Below, in pieces: positions 1 to 7,987 of a stretch of DNA of 64,000 nt; position 1 is the stretch's first letter, and each line of letters starts with the position of its first letter. Source of the stretch: Saprospiraceae bacterium (GTDB taxonomy: Bacteria > Bacteroidota > Bacteroidia > Chitinophagales > Saprospiraceae). Location: NCBI GenBank assembly GCA_020629715.1, contig JAHDCU010000009.1, forward strand, positions 124,001-188,000. Direction: 5' to 3'. Below the pieces are notes generated by a model, which made no database searches, was not told the DNA's origin, and worked only from the letters and a program-made list of their open reading frames with translations. Position numbers and translations under genes: made by a program.

Positions 1-1032
1 AGTATTGCCAATGAAGCAGATGTAAAATCATACTCCACAGGAGCTGGCCCAACAGGATATAACCATAGCTCTTGGAAGAGTGCAGATCGTATATATCTAG
101 CAGAAGAAGTACCTACCGGAAGACCGATGATTGTTCTTCAAGAAACAGAGACGGATCTAGTCTTTAAATCTACCTTTAATAGTAAGCTTGTGTCATCGGC
201 AAGTAACTTACCTACACCGCACAATCCTTTTGTCCACAATGATCTACTTTACATCTCATATTATGAAGATGGAATTCAAGTGTTTGATATTTCAAATCCT
301 GATAGCCCTACACCTCACGCTTTTTTTGACACTTATAGTTTAAATAATTCTGGGAATTATTCTGGGACGGAAGGAAACTGGGGAGTTTATCCATTTTTTA
401 ACTCAGGATGTATTATTGCCAACGATGTGACGTTTGGAACTCATTTTCTTATGTTGGGAAATATAACAGTCCCAGTAGAATGGTTAAGTTTTACTGCTAA
501 TAATGTAAGAGGTAAAAATCTTATAAATTGGTCTACGGCAAGCGAACAAAACAATAGCCATTTTAACATCTTACGTAGTAGCGATGGTCATCGATATAAC
601 CATATCGGACAGGTAAAAGGAGCAAATAATAGTAGTGATGTCAATGAATATTCTCATGCAGACCTTAATCCAATTGTCGGAAAGAACTACTATAAACTGG
701 AGCAGGTAGATATGGATGGCAAAGTCACATATAGTGAAATCAGACTAGTAGATAATAAGATCACCACAGGAATGAAATTATCAATTTTCCCTAACCCTAC
801 AAGAGATCAAATTACCATAAAAACTAATATTGATAGTCAAGGAAAAATATCTTTATCATTCTTAGATCAAAGAGGAAGACTACTGAAAACCCTCGACATT
901 GAGGTACAAGACTTGAAAGAAGGTCTGAAATACAACATACCAGATGATTGGGTAGAGGGTACATATCATTTGGTTATTTATGATAGCAATAACCAAATAC
1001 TAGATAGATCAAGCATATCTGTTATTCGATAG
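1..1032 (+). CDS. Choice-of-anchor B family secreted protein with T9SS type A sorting domain, 5' end outside the window
   Basis: The reading frame is open from base 1, so the gene starts upstream of the window; the ATG at 127 is internal. The visible N-terminal half has the pattern of choice-of-anchor B / LVIVD-type secreted proteins: HNPFVHNDLLYISYYEDG followed by VFDISNP, a short beta-propeller-like unit tracking a property through time. A linker with NWSTASEQNNSHFNI and YYKLEQVDMDG is typical of the beta-sandwich that precedes the sorting tail in Bacteroidota. The last ~80 residues contain IFPNPTRDQITI, the signature of the type A T9SS C-terminal sorting domain, so the product should be exported across the outer membrane and anchored or released. 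The substrate is unknown. The glucosaminidase gene follows within 40 bases on the same strand. Confidence 0.8.
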   Translation, partial: SIANEADVKSYSTGAGPTGYNHSSWKSADRIYLAEEVPTGRPMIVLQETETDLVFKSTFNSKLVSSASNLPTPHNPFVHNDLLYISYYEDGIQVFDISNPDSPTPHAFFDTYSLNNSGNYSGTEGNWGVYPFFNSGCIIANDVTFGTHFLMLGNITVPVEWLSFTANNVRGKNLINWSTASEQNNSHFNILRSSDGHRYNHIGQVKGANNSSDVNEYSHADLNPIVGKNYYKLEQVDMDGKVTYSEIRLVDNKITTGMKLSIFPNPTRDQITIKTNIDSQGKISLSFLDQRGRLLKTLDIEVQDLKEGLKYNIPDDWVEGTYHLVIYDSNNQILDRSSISVIR

Positions 1033-1071
1033 TACTTGTGTTTTAGGCTTTGGCATAATCTTTGGCTTTTT

Positions 1072-1653
1072 ATGATTATGTCGATTTCAATTAATAAAGC
1101 TATTGGGTCAGTCCTGTTTGCTGCTTGTGTTTGGTTATCAGCGATTGCATTTAAGTCATATGAATTAAGCCCTGCAGTTGATTACATAGATCAATATAGA
1201 GATCTTGCTATCGTAGAAATGCACCGCAGTGGAATACCTGCAAGCATCATCATGGCGCAAGGACTACTAGAGTCTAATAACGGATATAGTGAGTTAGCTA
1301 CCAAGGCCAACAATCACTTTGGTATCAAATGCAAGTCATATTGGAGAGGATCAACTTACTTTCACGAAGATGACGACTATGATCAAAAAGGAAATCTGAC
1401 AGAGTCATGCTTCAGAGCATATAATTCTTCTATAGACTCTTATGTTGACCACAGTAATTTTTTAATGCAATCTGATCGATATGCAGTGTTATTTACCTAT
1501 GCCAAGACAGACTATTTGCAATGGGCACATGGCTTAAAATCATGTGGATATGCTACAGATAAGAAATATGCTTATAAACTCATCAATAAAATAGAGCAAC
1601 ATCAGCTTTATTTACTGGACAACGCTCCTAATCCTGTAGTAAGAATCAACTAA
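1072..1653 (+). CDS. Glucosaminidase domain protein (peptidoglycan hydrolase, FlgJ/LytG type)
   Basis: This encodes a peptidoglycan hydrolase of the glucosaminidase family (Pfam Glucosaminidase), which cuts the glycan backbone of murein. The diagnostic part is SGIPASIIMAQGLLESNNG, with the catalytic-type Glu in LLESNNG, then the NHFGIKC motif and a C-terminal segment ending in a YAYKLINKIE-type helix. The N-terminus has a hydrophobic segment (about residues 8-25), probably a signal anchor or uncleaved signal. The frame could start at TTG 1036, but ATG 1072 or ATG 1078 gives a better N-terminus and is preferred. No LysM repeats follow, unlike many longer relatives. It faces the convergent pdxA gene across 140 bases that hold no clear gene. 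Confidence 0.85.
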   Translation: MIMSISINKAIGSVLFAACVWLSAIAFKSYELSPAVDYIDQYRDLAIVEMHRSGIPASIIMAQGLLESNNGYSELATKANNHFGIKCKSYWRGSTYFHEDDDYDQKGNLTESCFRAYNSSIDSYVDHSNFLMQSDRYAVLFTYAKTDYLQWAHGLKSCGYATDKKYAYKLINKIEQHQLYLLDNAPNPVVRIN

Positions 1654-1793
1654 TTTTAGCTGCTGAGGAATTTATTATCCGCAAACTCCGTTTATATTTG
1701 TGAAGTCGGAGCCATAAGGAAAGGCTGGGATTCAATAAACCAATCTGTAGTGAATATTAGAACCGTTCGTTACCTTTTTTGAATTTAGACAAC

Positions 1794-2855
1794 CTACTCT
1801 GCAGCTGATTCTGATGGTTTCGACGCTTTTCTTTCAATTCTTTCGGTTGAAATTTCCATCATTTCATTTCTATGCTTTACGATGTCTATTGAGGTATAGA
1901 TAGCACTACGCATTGATGATGCATCAGCTTTATTTTGCCCTACTATGTCGTATGCAGTCCCATGGTCTGGTGAAGTCCGTACAATGGATAGACCTGCAGT
2001 AACATTGACACCATTACCAAAACTCAGTGCTTTAAAAGGGATCAACCCTTGATCATGATACATCGCTAATATGCCATCTACTTTAGCATATTGACTACTT
2101 CCAAAAAAACCATCAGCAGCATATGGTCCTACTGCCATGACTCCGTTCTTTTTAGCTTCGATGATCAACGGTCTTATATAATCTTGCTCCTCGGTACCTA
2201 TATTACCCTCCTCACCCGCATGAGGATTGAGTCCTAGAATTGCTATGGTTGGTTTTTGTAGACCAAAATCGTTGATGAGTGCCTTATTAAATATCTTAAG
2301 TTTTTTTACAATAACTTCCCTAGAAAGTTTGGAAGAGACTTCACTTACTGGTATATGATTAGTACAAACAGCAACCTTCAAATCATCGGATACCATAGTC
2401 ATTAAGCTTGTACTTGCACCAGTTTGATCCGTAAAAAACTCGGTATGACCAGGGTACGGAAAGTTGGTCATTTTCATAGCAGCCTTATTGATTGGTGCCG
2501 TTACGATAGCATGGATTTTTCCATCTTTTGCATCTTGTAGAGCTTTATCCATAGCTATATGTGCATACTTACCACCGTCAGCAGTAGCTTTCCCCATTTC
2601 TATATTTACAGTGTCGTCCCAGCAATTGACCAAATTTACTTTATGATTAGCTGCTCTACCTGCATCCTGTATGTTTGAAAACTGGAAACTCTGAGAATCC
2701 ACGATATTCTTATAATATGAAATCACCTTTGACGATCCATAAATAATAGGAATACACATGTCTAGTATTCTTCGATTGGATAGGGCCTTGATAATAACTT
2801 CTGGTCCTACACCATTGATGTCACCAATTGTAATTCCTACTTTTATCTTACTCAT
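1794..2855 (-). CDS. pdxA: 4-hydroxythreonine-4-phosphate dehydrogenase PdxA
   Basis: PdxA oxidises 4-phosphohydroxy-L-threonine with NAD(P)+ to an unstable product that is condensed by PdxJ in the DXP-dependent pyridoxal 5'-phosphate pathway, in the cytoplasm. Family signatures are clear: GDINGVGPE at residues 11-19, PGHTEFF with His137, and the three metal-ligand histidines at 167 (CTNHIP), 212 (LNPHAGEEG) and 267 (YHDQG), matching the known spacing in the family. TSPDHGTAYDI near residue 295 is also conserved. Length 353 is normal for a PdxA. The last ~20 residues are charged and Ser/Lys-rich and look like a non-conserved tail. The gene is transcribed alone and away from rsmA; its upstream region overlaps the hairpin-flanked repeat. 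Confidence 0.96.
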   Translation of the reverse strand: MSKIKVGITIGDINGVGPEVIIKALSNRRILDMCIPIIYGSSKVISYYKNIVDSQSFQFSNIQDAGRAANHKVNLVNCWDDTVNIEMGKATADGGKYAHIAMDKALQDAKDGKIHAIVTAPINKAAMKMTNFPYPGHTEFFTDQTGASTSLMTMVSDDLKVAVCTNHIPVSEVSSKLSREVIVKKLKIFNKALINDFGLQKPTIAILGLNPHAGEEGNIGTEEQDYIRPLIIEAKKNGVMAVGPYAADGFFGSSQYAKVDGILAMYHDQGLIPFKALSFGNGVNVTAGLSIVRTSPDHGTAYDIVGQNKADASSMRSAIYTSIDIVKHRNEMMEISTERIERKASKPSESAAE

Positions 2856-2941
2856 AAATTGTACTTTATCAATTTTGAAGGATATCTACTACCCAATATA
2901 GATTTTATACAAAACTAACATTATATATTTCTTTAACCCGT

Positions 2942-3114
2942 AATATACCTTTGTAAAACAAAAGGTATATCAGACGATTGATTTTCAAATATTTATGATA
3001 AACAAGTTATTCTAAAGCTTTGAAGTCAATGTCTGGGCAGACCTTTGACAAATTATTGATGCTCAATAATTTCGTCAACCCTGTGGGCAGATTATGCATT
3101 TTTAATGTATAATC
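2942..3114 (+). repeat. Hairpin-flanked intergenic repeat element, copy A
   Basis: A ~175-bp non-coding element between the divergent pdxA and rsmA genes. The core at 2972-3076 matches the reverse complement of 8764-8870 over about 105 bases with only scattered differences and small indels: it begins AGACGATTGATTTTCA, has TCAATGTCTGGG in the middle and ends TTTCGTC. Each end is a hairpin: on the left at 2944-2970 (ATATACCTTTGT pairing with ACAAAAGGTATAT, one bulge), on the right at 3089-3115 (AGATTATGCAT pairing with ATGTATAATCT, one G:U). The left hairpin contains TACCTTTG (2946-2953), which fits the Bacteroidota -7 box facing rsmA, though no good -33 TTG is present. The family is not recognised. 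Confidence 0.7.
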
Positions 3115-3155
3115 TGGGTTTAATTTGTACTTTTCACTATCGATATCAGAAAGCT

Positions 3156-3935
3156 ATGAAAAGAGTAAAAGCCAAGAAGTCATTTGGACAGCATTTTCTC
3201 AATAATGAGGCCATAGCCATGCGTATTGTTGATGGGTTGATAAACTACACTGATATTAATCAAATCCTTGAAGTAGGTCCTGGTCAAGGTGTTTTGACCA
3301 AGCATTTGTTGGTAAAAGGAAGGTCGCTAAAACTAGTAGAGGCGGATGTAGATATGGTAGATTATATCTCAGCAGCATACCCGGAGTTGAGCGATCGTAT
3401 ATATTTTCAAGACTTTTTGAAACTCAATCTTTCAGAAGCCTTCGATGGTCAAGAGTTCGGGCTCATTGGCAACTATCCATACAATATCTCTAGTCAGATT
3501 ATATTTCATATGATCAAGTATAAGTCATACATCCCGATGATGGTCGGTATGTTTCAAAAAGAAGTAGCTGATCGGATCGTTGCTCCACATGGAAGCAAAA
3601 CCTATGGAGTAATCAGTGTATTGACGCAAGCGCATTATGATTGTGAATATTTATTTAAAGTAAGTCCTGGGTCATTCAATCCTCCTCCAAAAGTCATGTC
3701 GGCGGTTATTAGACTTACCCGAAAGGAACAAGAAATAGATTGTGATGAACGACTTTTCAGGTCTATCGTCAAAATAAGCTTTGGTCAACGGCGCAAAATG
3801 CTGCGAAATACCATGAAACAGTTTGTCAAAGATCCTGAAATACTAAAACAAGATCTCTTCACTAAGAGACCGGAGCAACTTTCATTAGAAGATTTCGTTT
3901 CTTTGACGAAGCAAATAGAAGCACAGCAAATATGA
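3156..3935 (+). CDS. rsmA: 16S rRNA dimethyladenosine transferase RsmA (KsgA)
   Basis: RsmA dimethylates two adjacent adenines in the 3' terminal hairpin loop of 16S rRNA using S-adenosylmethionine, a late step in small-subunit assembly. The start is placed at ATG 3156 (MKRVKAKKSFGQHFL), because KKSFGQHFL is the usual N-terminus; an upstream in-frame ATG at 3105 would add 17 residues lying in the repeat element. The SAM motif LEVGPGQGVLT is at residues 38-48, and the catalytic NxPY motif reads NYPY at 106-109 (usually NLPY or NIPY). The C-terminal helical domain has the KISFGQRRKMLRNT signature. Length 259 is typical. Its stop overlaps the next start (ATGA), so the two are translationally coupled. 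Confidence 0.97.
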   Translation: MKRVKAKKSFGQHFLNNEAIAMRIVDGLINYTDINQILEVGPGQGVLTKHLLVKGRSLKLVEADVDMVDYISAAYPELSDRIYFQDFLKLNLSEAFDGQEFGLIGNYPYNISSQIIFHMIKYKSYIPMMVGMFQKEVADRIVAPHGSKTYGVISVLTQAHYDCEYLFKVSPGSFNPPPKVMSAVIRLTRKEQEIDCDERLFRSIVKISFGQRRKMLRNTMKQFVKDPEILKQDLFTKRPEQLSLEDFVSLTKQIEAQQI

Positions 3936-4378
3936 GTTTAGAAAGTACGATTACAGCAGACCTCAAAGCAGCCATGAAAGCAAAAGATCAAGCTGCTCTA
4001 AGAACGATAAGAGCAATCAAAGCTCAGATTTTATTGATGAAAACAGATGGGTCTGGTAAGGAACTAGATGAGGCAGGAGAGATCAAACTCATCCAAAAGT
4101 TGGTCAAGCAACGTCAAGATTCTCTAGATATATTTGAAAACCAAGGTAGAGAAGACCTCGCTGCCACTGAACGAGAAGAAATAGAGGTACTCAAAAGATA
4201 CTTACCAGAGCAATTGGATGAAGCTGCTATCACGGAGATTGTAAAAGAAATCATCGCTCAAGTGGGTGCTACAGGTATGAAAGATATGGGTAAGGTCATG
4301 GGTATGGCATCCGGTAAGCTTGCGGGTAAAGCAGATGGTAAGACCATTGCGGCTATTGTGAAGGGGGCATTGGGGTAG
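3932..4378 (+). CDS. GatB/YqeY domain-containing protein
   Basis: A 148-residue stand-alone YqeY-type protein. The domain is homologous to the C-terminal tail domain of GatB, the tRNA-dependent amidotransferase subunit that contacts tRNA, but the function of the free-standing version is not established. Recognisable features are the N-terminal helical SLESTITADLKAAMKAKD, the middle RQDSLDIFENQGREDLA and YLPEQLDEAAITEI, and the C-terminal DMGKVMGMASGKLAGKADG, which is the most conserved part. It overlaps the rsmA stop by four bases, so both proteins are probably made from one mRNA. Confidence 0.93.
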   Translation: MSLESTITADLKAAMKAKDQAALRTIRAIKAQILLMKTDGSGKELDEAGEIKLIQKLVKQRQDSLDIFENQGREDLAATEREEIEVLKRYLPEQLDEAAITEIVKEIIAQVGATGMKDMGKVMGMASGKLAGKADGKTIAAIVKGALG

Positions 4379-4435
4379 ATGGTACTAAGATCACATGCAG
4401 AATTGAGCGTAAACCAATAAAGATTTAACTATATA

Positions 4436-4600
4436 ATGATGTCTACAATCGATAACTATGATCTGAGTAAGGATGTAGGTAAAGATGGAAAAGCTAATTT
4501 ACTAGTTATTGCAATGAAGGGCTTCTTTACTGCACCTAATAATTTTGATTATAAGACGGTACTCATCGAAGAATTATCAAAAAAGTATTTGGTAGAATGA
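4436..4600 (+). CDS. Possible small protein, 54 residues, unknown
   Basis: A short frame with paired ATG codons (4436 and 4439) and stop TGA at 4598-4600. The translation begins MMSTIDNYDLSKDVGKDGKA and has a plausible amphipathic C-terminus rich in Lys, Glu and Leu. It sits between the YqeY gene and the convergent TrpF-like gene, where nothing else explains the sequence. I do not recognise a family. It could be a real small protein, the decayed remnant of a longer gene, or chance. Confidence 0.3.
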   Translation: MMSTIDNYDLSKDVGKDGKANLLVIAMKGFFTAPNNFDYKTVLIEELSKKYLVE

Positions 4601-4637
4601 TCTAATAAGAAAAATTCTAATAAATAATTCTTCATCC

Positions 4638-5210
4638 TCAATCCACCATCAACCCCTCCAAAATATCATCTAAATCATCATAAGATTTATAGCCTACTTT
4701 CTCTTCTTCACTACCTCGCAACACGATACCGTAACTAGGAGCATCTCCGAGATCAAGAGCACCTGTTGTATCAATCAAGCATTGAGTTGTATCGATATCA
4801 TGTACCCTTAGTTTTGTAGAAAGCTGAGAATAAGATTCTTCCGATTTTAAAATGACATGGTACCCATCCTCTATAAAGGATTGTACTTGATTCATATCAT
4901 CATGAACCTCAATAAATCTTGGATTGACCTCTTCTAGTTCCTCTCGTAAATGATCTGGTACAAATAGGCTAAAAATCATACCCGAGAGAATTTGCAAATA
5001 CTCAGGTCCTACTGGAGAAAGACCCTGCCATTGCGCAAGCATTTTAGGTCCCTCAACCCATTCTACAATCTCTTTTAGTTGCTCTGGAGCTAAGGTTCGA
5101 GAATCATCTTGGTCCACCACAAAGGCCATATAATCTACGCCCCAAGCGGCAAAATATCGAGCATCGGTAAGGTGGCTAATATCGCAAGCTAATACAGGTA
5201 TTTTTAGCAT
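4638..5210 (-). CDS. Degenerate phosphoribosylanthranilate isomerase (TrpF)-like protein
   Basis: The 190-residue product looks like a shortened, diverged relative of TrpF. The N-terminal ACDISHLTDARYFAAWGVDY aligns with the TrpF start (KxCGIT..DA..AxxxGADxxGF), keeping the Cys in the position of the catalytic cysteine but with Asp after it instead of Gly. LAPEQLKEIVEWVEG matches the next helix, and the C-terminal GIVLRGSEEEKVGYKSYDDL resembles the phosphate-binding loop and last helix in a loosened form. The mid-barrel catalytic Asp motif (VDxxSG) is not recognisable, so tryptophan synthesis is unlikely and a different or lost activity is likely. No other trp genes are nearby. It is divergent from the alkyltransferase-like gene with 39 bases between. 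Confidence 0.6.
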   Translation of the reverse strand: MLKIPVLACDISHLTDARYFAAWGVDYMAFVVDQDDSRTLAPEQLKEIVEWVEGPKMLAQWQGLSPVGPEYLQILSGMIFSLFVPDHLREELEEVNPRFIEVHDDMNQVQSFIEDGYHVILKSEESYSQLSTKLRVHDIDTTQCLIDTTGALDLGDAPSYGIVLRGSEEEKVGYKSYDDLDDILEGLMVD

Positions 5211-5249
5211 ATTTTTTATCTATCTTGTTCACGAAGATACCTAATTACA

Positions 5250-5591
5250 ATGGCAGTCAAACGACCAGATAACTATATTGAGTTGGTACACGAAATTACT
5301 TGTCTCATTCCGAAAGGAAGAGTGAGTACTTATGGTGCAATAGCAGATTATCTGGCCTTGGGTTCTGCTCGTATGGTAGGATTTGCTCTAAAAAGATGTG
5401 AATTGTTTCAAGGTCGAGTTCCAGCATTTAGAGTAGTGAATAGTAAAGGTGAACTGAGTGGAAGAAATAGCTTCCCCTACCCGACCTACATGCAAGAACA
5501 GCTAGAAGCTGAAGGAACAGCCGTAAAAAATGATAAGGTGGTCGATTTCAAAACTAAATATTGGCATCCTAGAGAACTGAATGAATCATGA
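5250..5591 (+). CDS. MGMT-family alkyltransferase-like protein (ATL), no active-site Cys
   Basis: A 113-residue protein of the O6-alkylguanine-DNA alkyltransferase fold, DNA-binding half only. The helix-turn-helix part IPKGRVSTYGAIADYLAL carries the Tyr28 expected to flip the damaged base, and SARMVGFAL contains the Arg41 finger. The active-site motif PCHRV of true methyltransferases is replaced by PAFRV at residues 58-62, so the alkyl-acceptor cysteine is absent. Known ATL proteins of this type bind alkylated guanine and channel it to nucleotide excision repair; applying that here is inference. Its stop overlaps the next start (ATGA), suggesting co-translation with the sulfotransferase-like gene. 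Confidence 0.85.
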   Translation: MAVKRPDNYIELVHEITCLIPKGRVSTYGAIADYLALGSARMVGFALKRCELFQGRVPAFRVVNSKGELSGRNSFPYPTYMQEQLEAEGTAVKNDKVVDFKTKYWHPRELNES

Positions 5592-6307
5592 CTAAAAGAC
5601 TTCATCTGATTTCTGGTCCGCGAAATATCTCTACGGCATTGATGTATTCGTTTGGCAATCGTAGTGATTGCAGTATCGTGGACGAACCACTCTATGCTCA
5701 TTATCTACTTCATAGCGAAAAGGACCATCCTGGTAGAGCGGAAGTTTTAGAAAGTCAGAGTCAAGATTATAATCAAGTCATCCAAGAGGTTTTTCTTAAA
5801 GAATACACCACACCGTATGTATTTTTCAAGAATATGGCGCATCATATCGACTATATGCCATTGAACTTCCTCGAGGGCATGCATCATATTTTTTTGATCA
5901 GGGATATCAAACCCTTGATCATTTCATTTGATAAGGTATATACTAATCCTAACATTCAAGATATTGGTATCAAAAGAGAGTTCGAGTTATTCCAATATGT
6001 GAAAGATCAACAGCTACCCTATGCCATATTGGACTCGGGAGAACTGCTTAAAGATCCCAAAAAGGTTCTTTCCATATTATGTGAAAAGCTAAATATTCCT
6101 TTCGATGAGGACATGCTTCATTGGGAAGCTGGTCCCCGTCCAGAAGATGGTTCTTGGGCCAAGTATTGGTACGCTAATGTGCATCGAAGCACAGGTTTTT
6201 CAAAAACGGTTACTCGATCTGTAGAATTATCTGAAAGACTTGTTCCTTTATACGAAGAGGCTCTACCGTTTTACAACTCACTATTTTCACTTGCTATAAA
6301 AGCTTAA
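5588..6307 (+). CDS. Sulfotransferase-like P-loop protein
   Basis: A 239-residue protein of the sulfotransferase-like family. The N-terminal LISGPRNISTALMYSF (residues 7-22) fits the 5'-phosphosulfate-binding loop, and HIFLIRDIKPLIISF fits the 3'-phosphate-binding strand with its Arg-Asp pair. The C-terminus is rich in aromatic residues (SWAKYWYANVHRSTGF). The acceptor is unknown and sulfotransferase activity has not been established for this subfamily; several members are annotated only by fold. It overlaps the ATL gene and is followed, after a 348-base spacer, by a class IV aminotransferase on the same strand. In my recollection these two are often neighbours or linked in Bacteroidota, suggesting a shared amino-acid-related pathway. 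Confidence 0.75.
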   Translation: MTKRLHLISGPRNISTALMYSFGNRSDCSIVDEPLYAHYLLHSEKDHPGRAEVLESQSQDYNQVIQEVFLKEYTTPYVFFKNMAHHIDYMPLNFLEGMHHIFLIRDIKPLIISFDKVYTNPNIQDIGIKREFELFQYVKDQQLPYAILDSGELLKDPKKVLSILCEKLNIPFDEDMLHWEAGPRPEDGSWAKYWYANVHRSTGFSKTVTRSVELSERLVPLYEEALPFYNSLFSLAIKA

Positions 6308-6655
6308 TTCGGTATAAATTGAGATAAAAAGGATTGACTTAAATAACCGAAGTACTAATGCGACCTTTTTGATTTTAGAGGAGAAAATTTTAAAATCCGT
6401 TAAAAACAAAATACTGTTTGAGCATCCCTAAAGATAGTCTTAGAAAGACATCTAAGATTCTTTTAAATGTTTATCTCAAAGAGCCAAAGCTGAAATGCGA
6501 GTTTATTTTGTTTAGGAATTTTAAAGATTTAGGAGCGTTAAGAAATCAAAACAGTCTTGATTTTTTGGTTCTTTTGTATCAAGACAAAAGAATAATAAAA
6601 AAGAGCAAGCCTTATTTAACAACTTGCCTTCAATAAAGACTAAATTTCAACCCAT
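6308..6655 (+). other. Intergenic spacer with ORF-like but probably non-coding repeat
   Basis: This 348-base spacer has an open frame from TTG 6418 to 6636 (72 codons), but the translation is dominated by Lys, Leu and Phe from A/T-rich runs and includes a perfect 9-bp inverted repeat inside the frame. It resembles the short non-coding sequences, often miscalled as small hypothetical proteins, that recur between genes in many Bacteroidota genomes (from memory, not searched). No promoter of good quality was found for the aminotransferase downstream. Treated here as spacer, not gene. Confidence 0.5.
6569..6592. repeat. Perfect 9-bp inverted repeat, terminator-like hairpin
   Basis: TTCTTTTGT (6569-6577) and ACAAAAGAA (6584-6592) are exact reverse complements around a six-base loop, preceded by a T-rich and followed by an A-rich run. 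It would form a hairpin on either strand and could end transcripts coming from the sulfotransferase-like gene. The A/T-rich stem is weak compared with classical terminators. Confidence 0.5.
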
Positions 6656-7552
6656 ATGCTACAATCCTTCAACCCCAAAAATAAAGACCTACAAGTATGG
6701 GTCAATGATGGACTTTATCATCGTGACGAAGCAAAAGTTTCCGTATTCGATAGTGTTGTGCAAGGTGGAGATGCCGTATGGGAAGGCATACGTGTATATG
6801 AAGAAGGCGTCTTTCTGTTAGATCGTCATTTAGATCGTCTATTCGATTCTGCGCATGCCTTGAGTTTTGTACACATTCCTACTCGTGATGAAGTGAAAAC
6901 AGCAATCAAAAAAACACTTGAAGCCAATGGAATGGATCGCGATACCCATATACGCTTAACGCTAACCAGAGGAAGAAAAATCACCTCGGGTATGGATCCT
7001 AGATTAAATCAAGACTATGGACTGATCGTATTGGCAGAATGGAAGCCTCCAGTGTATGATAATGATCACGGAATCAATATTATCACAAGTACTATCCGCC
7101 GCAATAGTCCTATGCATCTCGACTCCAAAATCCATCACAACAATCTGCTAAATAACATTCTCGCCAAAATTCAATCTAATGTTGCAGGTGCAGATGCGGC
7201 ACTCATGTTAGATGCCTACGGTTTTGTGTCCGAGCTCAATGGTACGAATATCTTTTATGTCAAGAATGGAAAAGTATTCACTCCACATGCAGATGCTTGT
7301 CTGCCTGGAATTACTCGAGGGATGGTCATCGAAATATGTAAAGAATTATCTCTGGAAATCACTGAAAAAAATTGCTCCCTAGTAGAGTTTTATACTTCCG
7401 ATTTCGTCTTTACAACGGGCTCTATGGGAGAGCTTACTCCAGTAAACATAATTGATGGAAGAAACATTAAAAGAGATAAAGGACAAGAAGTTTTTGATAA
7501 AATTCACCATCGATTTGAAGCTAAAATCAAATCACTCTGCGTTAAATTATAA
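6656..7552 (+). CDS. Class IV aminotransferase (branched-chain aminotransferase-like)
   Basis: A PLP-dependent fold-type IV aminotransferase of 298 residues, family of IlvE, D-amino-acid aminotransferase and aminodeoxychorismate lyase. Supporting motifs are VWEGIRVYEEGVFLLDRHL (residues 41-59), Lys158 in SKIHHNNLLNNILAK as the Schiff-base lysine, VSELNGTNIFYVKNG (with the conserved Glu before the cofactor-binding Asn) and GSMGELTPV at the cofactor-phosphate end. The substrate cannot be fixed from sequence; branched-chain amino acids are the commonest for this pattern. The start ATG 6656 is preferred because the strand before the first motif is complete. It is 12 bases upstream of the DUF2147 gene, so the two probably share a transcript. 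Confidence 0.88.
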   Translation: MLQSFNPKNKDLQVWVNDGLYHRDEAKVSVFDSVVQGGDAVWEGIRVYEEGVFLLDRHLDRLFDSAHALSFVHIPTRDEVKTAIKKTLEANGMDRDTHIRLTLTRGRKITSGMDPRLNQDYGLIVLAEWKPPVYDNDHGINIITSTIRRNSPMHLDSKIHHNNLLNNILAKIQSNVAGADAALMLDAYGFVSELNGTNIFYVKNGKVFTPHADACLPGITRGMVIEICKELSLEITEKNCSLVEFYTSDFVFTTGSMGELTPVNIIDGRNIKRDKGQEVFDKIHHRFEAKIKSLCVKL

Positions 7553-7564
7553 AAGAATCAATTT

Positions 7565-7987
7565 ATGAATAAATATATCTATTCCTTTCTTCTCTTATTA
7601 TTTGCCGTTTCTATTAATGCACAGTCTGTTGTAGGAGTTTGGAAAACCATTGACGATGATGATGGCATAGAAAAATCTCATGTTGAAATATTTGAGCAAG
7701 ACGGAAAGTATTATGGCATAATCATAAAAACGCTTGATCCAACAATTCCCGAGCTATGTGGAGAATGCAAAGGTGATCTAAAAAATACGCCAATGATTGG
7801 TCTTCAAATACTCAATGACCTAAAAGCAGATGGTGATGAATGGACTGGTGGTAAAATCTTAGATCCAGCCAATGGTAAAGTTTATAAATGCAAAATGAGT
7901 CTTGAAAGCGATGACATACTTAATGTTCGCGGCTTTATAGGTTTTTCATTGATCGGTCGTACTCAGCAGTGGTATCGGGTTAAGTAG
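7565..7987 (+). CDS. DUF2147 domain-containing secreted protein
   Basis: A 140-residue exported protein. The first 19-20 residues (MNKYIYSFLLLLFAVSINA) form a classical signal peptide. The mature part is one DUF2147 domain: VVGVWKTIDDDDG at the start, a KILDPANGKVYKCKMSL strand pair, and the end LNVRGFIGFSLIGRTQQWYR, which is the family's most conserved stretch. DUF2147 proteins are small beta-barrels thought to sit in the periplasm or be secreted; their ligand is not known. Two cysteines in ELCGECKGD could form a disulfide. It follows the aminotransferase by 12 bases. Confidence 0.9.
   Translation: MNKYIYSFLLLLFAVSINAQSVVGVWKTIDDDDGIEKSHVEIFEQDGKYYGIIIKTLDPTIPELCGECKGDLKNTPMIGLQILNDLKADGDEWTGGKILDPANGKVYKCKMSLESDDILNVRGFIGFSLIGRTQQWYRVK

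Noticed and set aside
3105-3155. Extended N-terminus for RsmA from ATG 3105
   Set aside because: The extra 17 residues come from the hairpin end of the repeat element, and KKSFGQHFL is the normal family start a few codons after ATG 3156.
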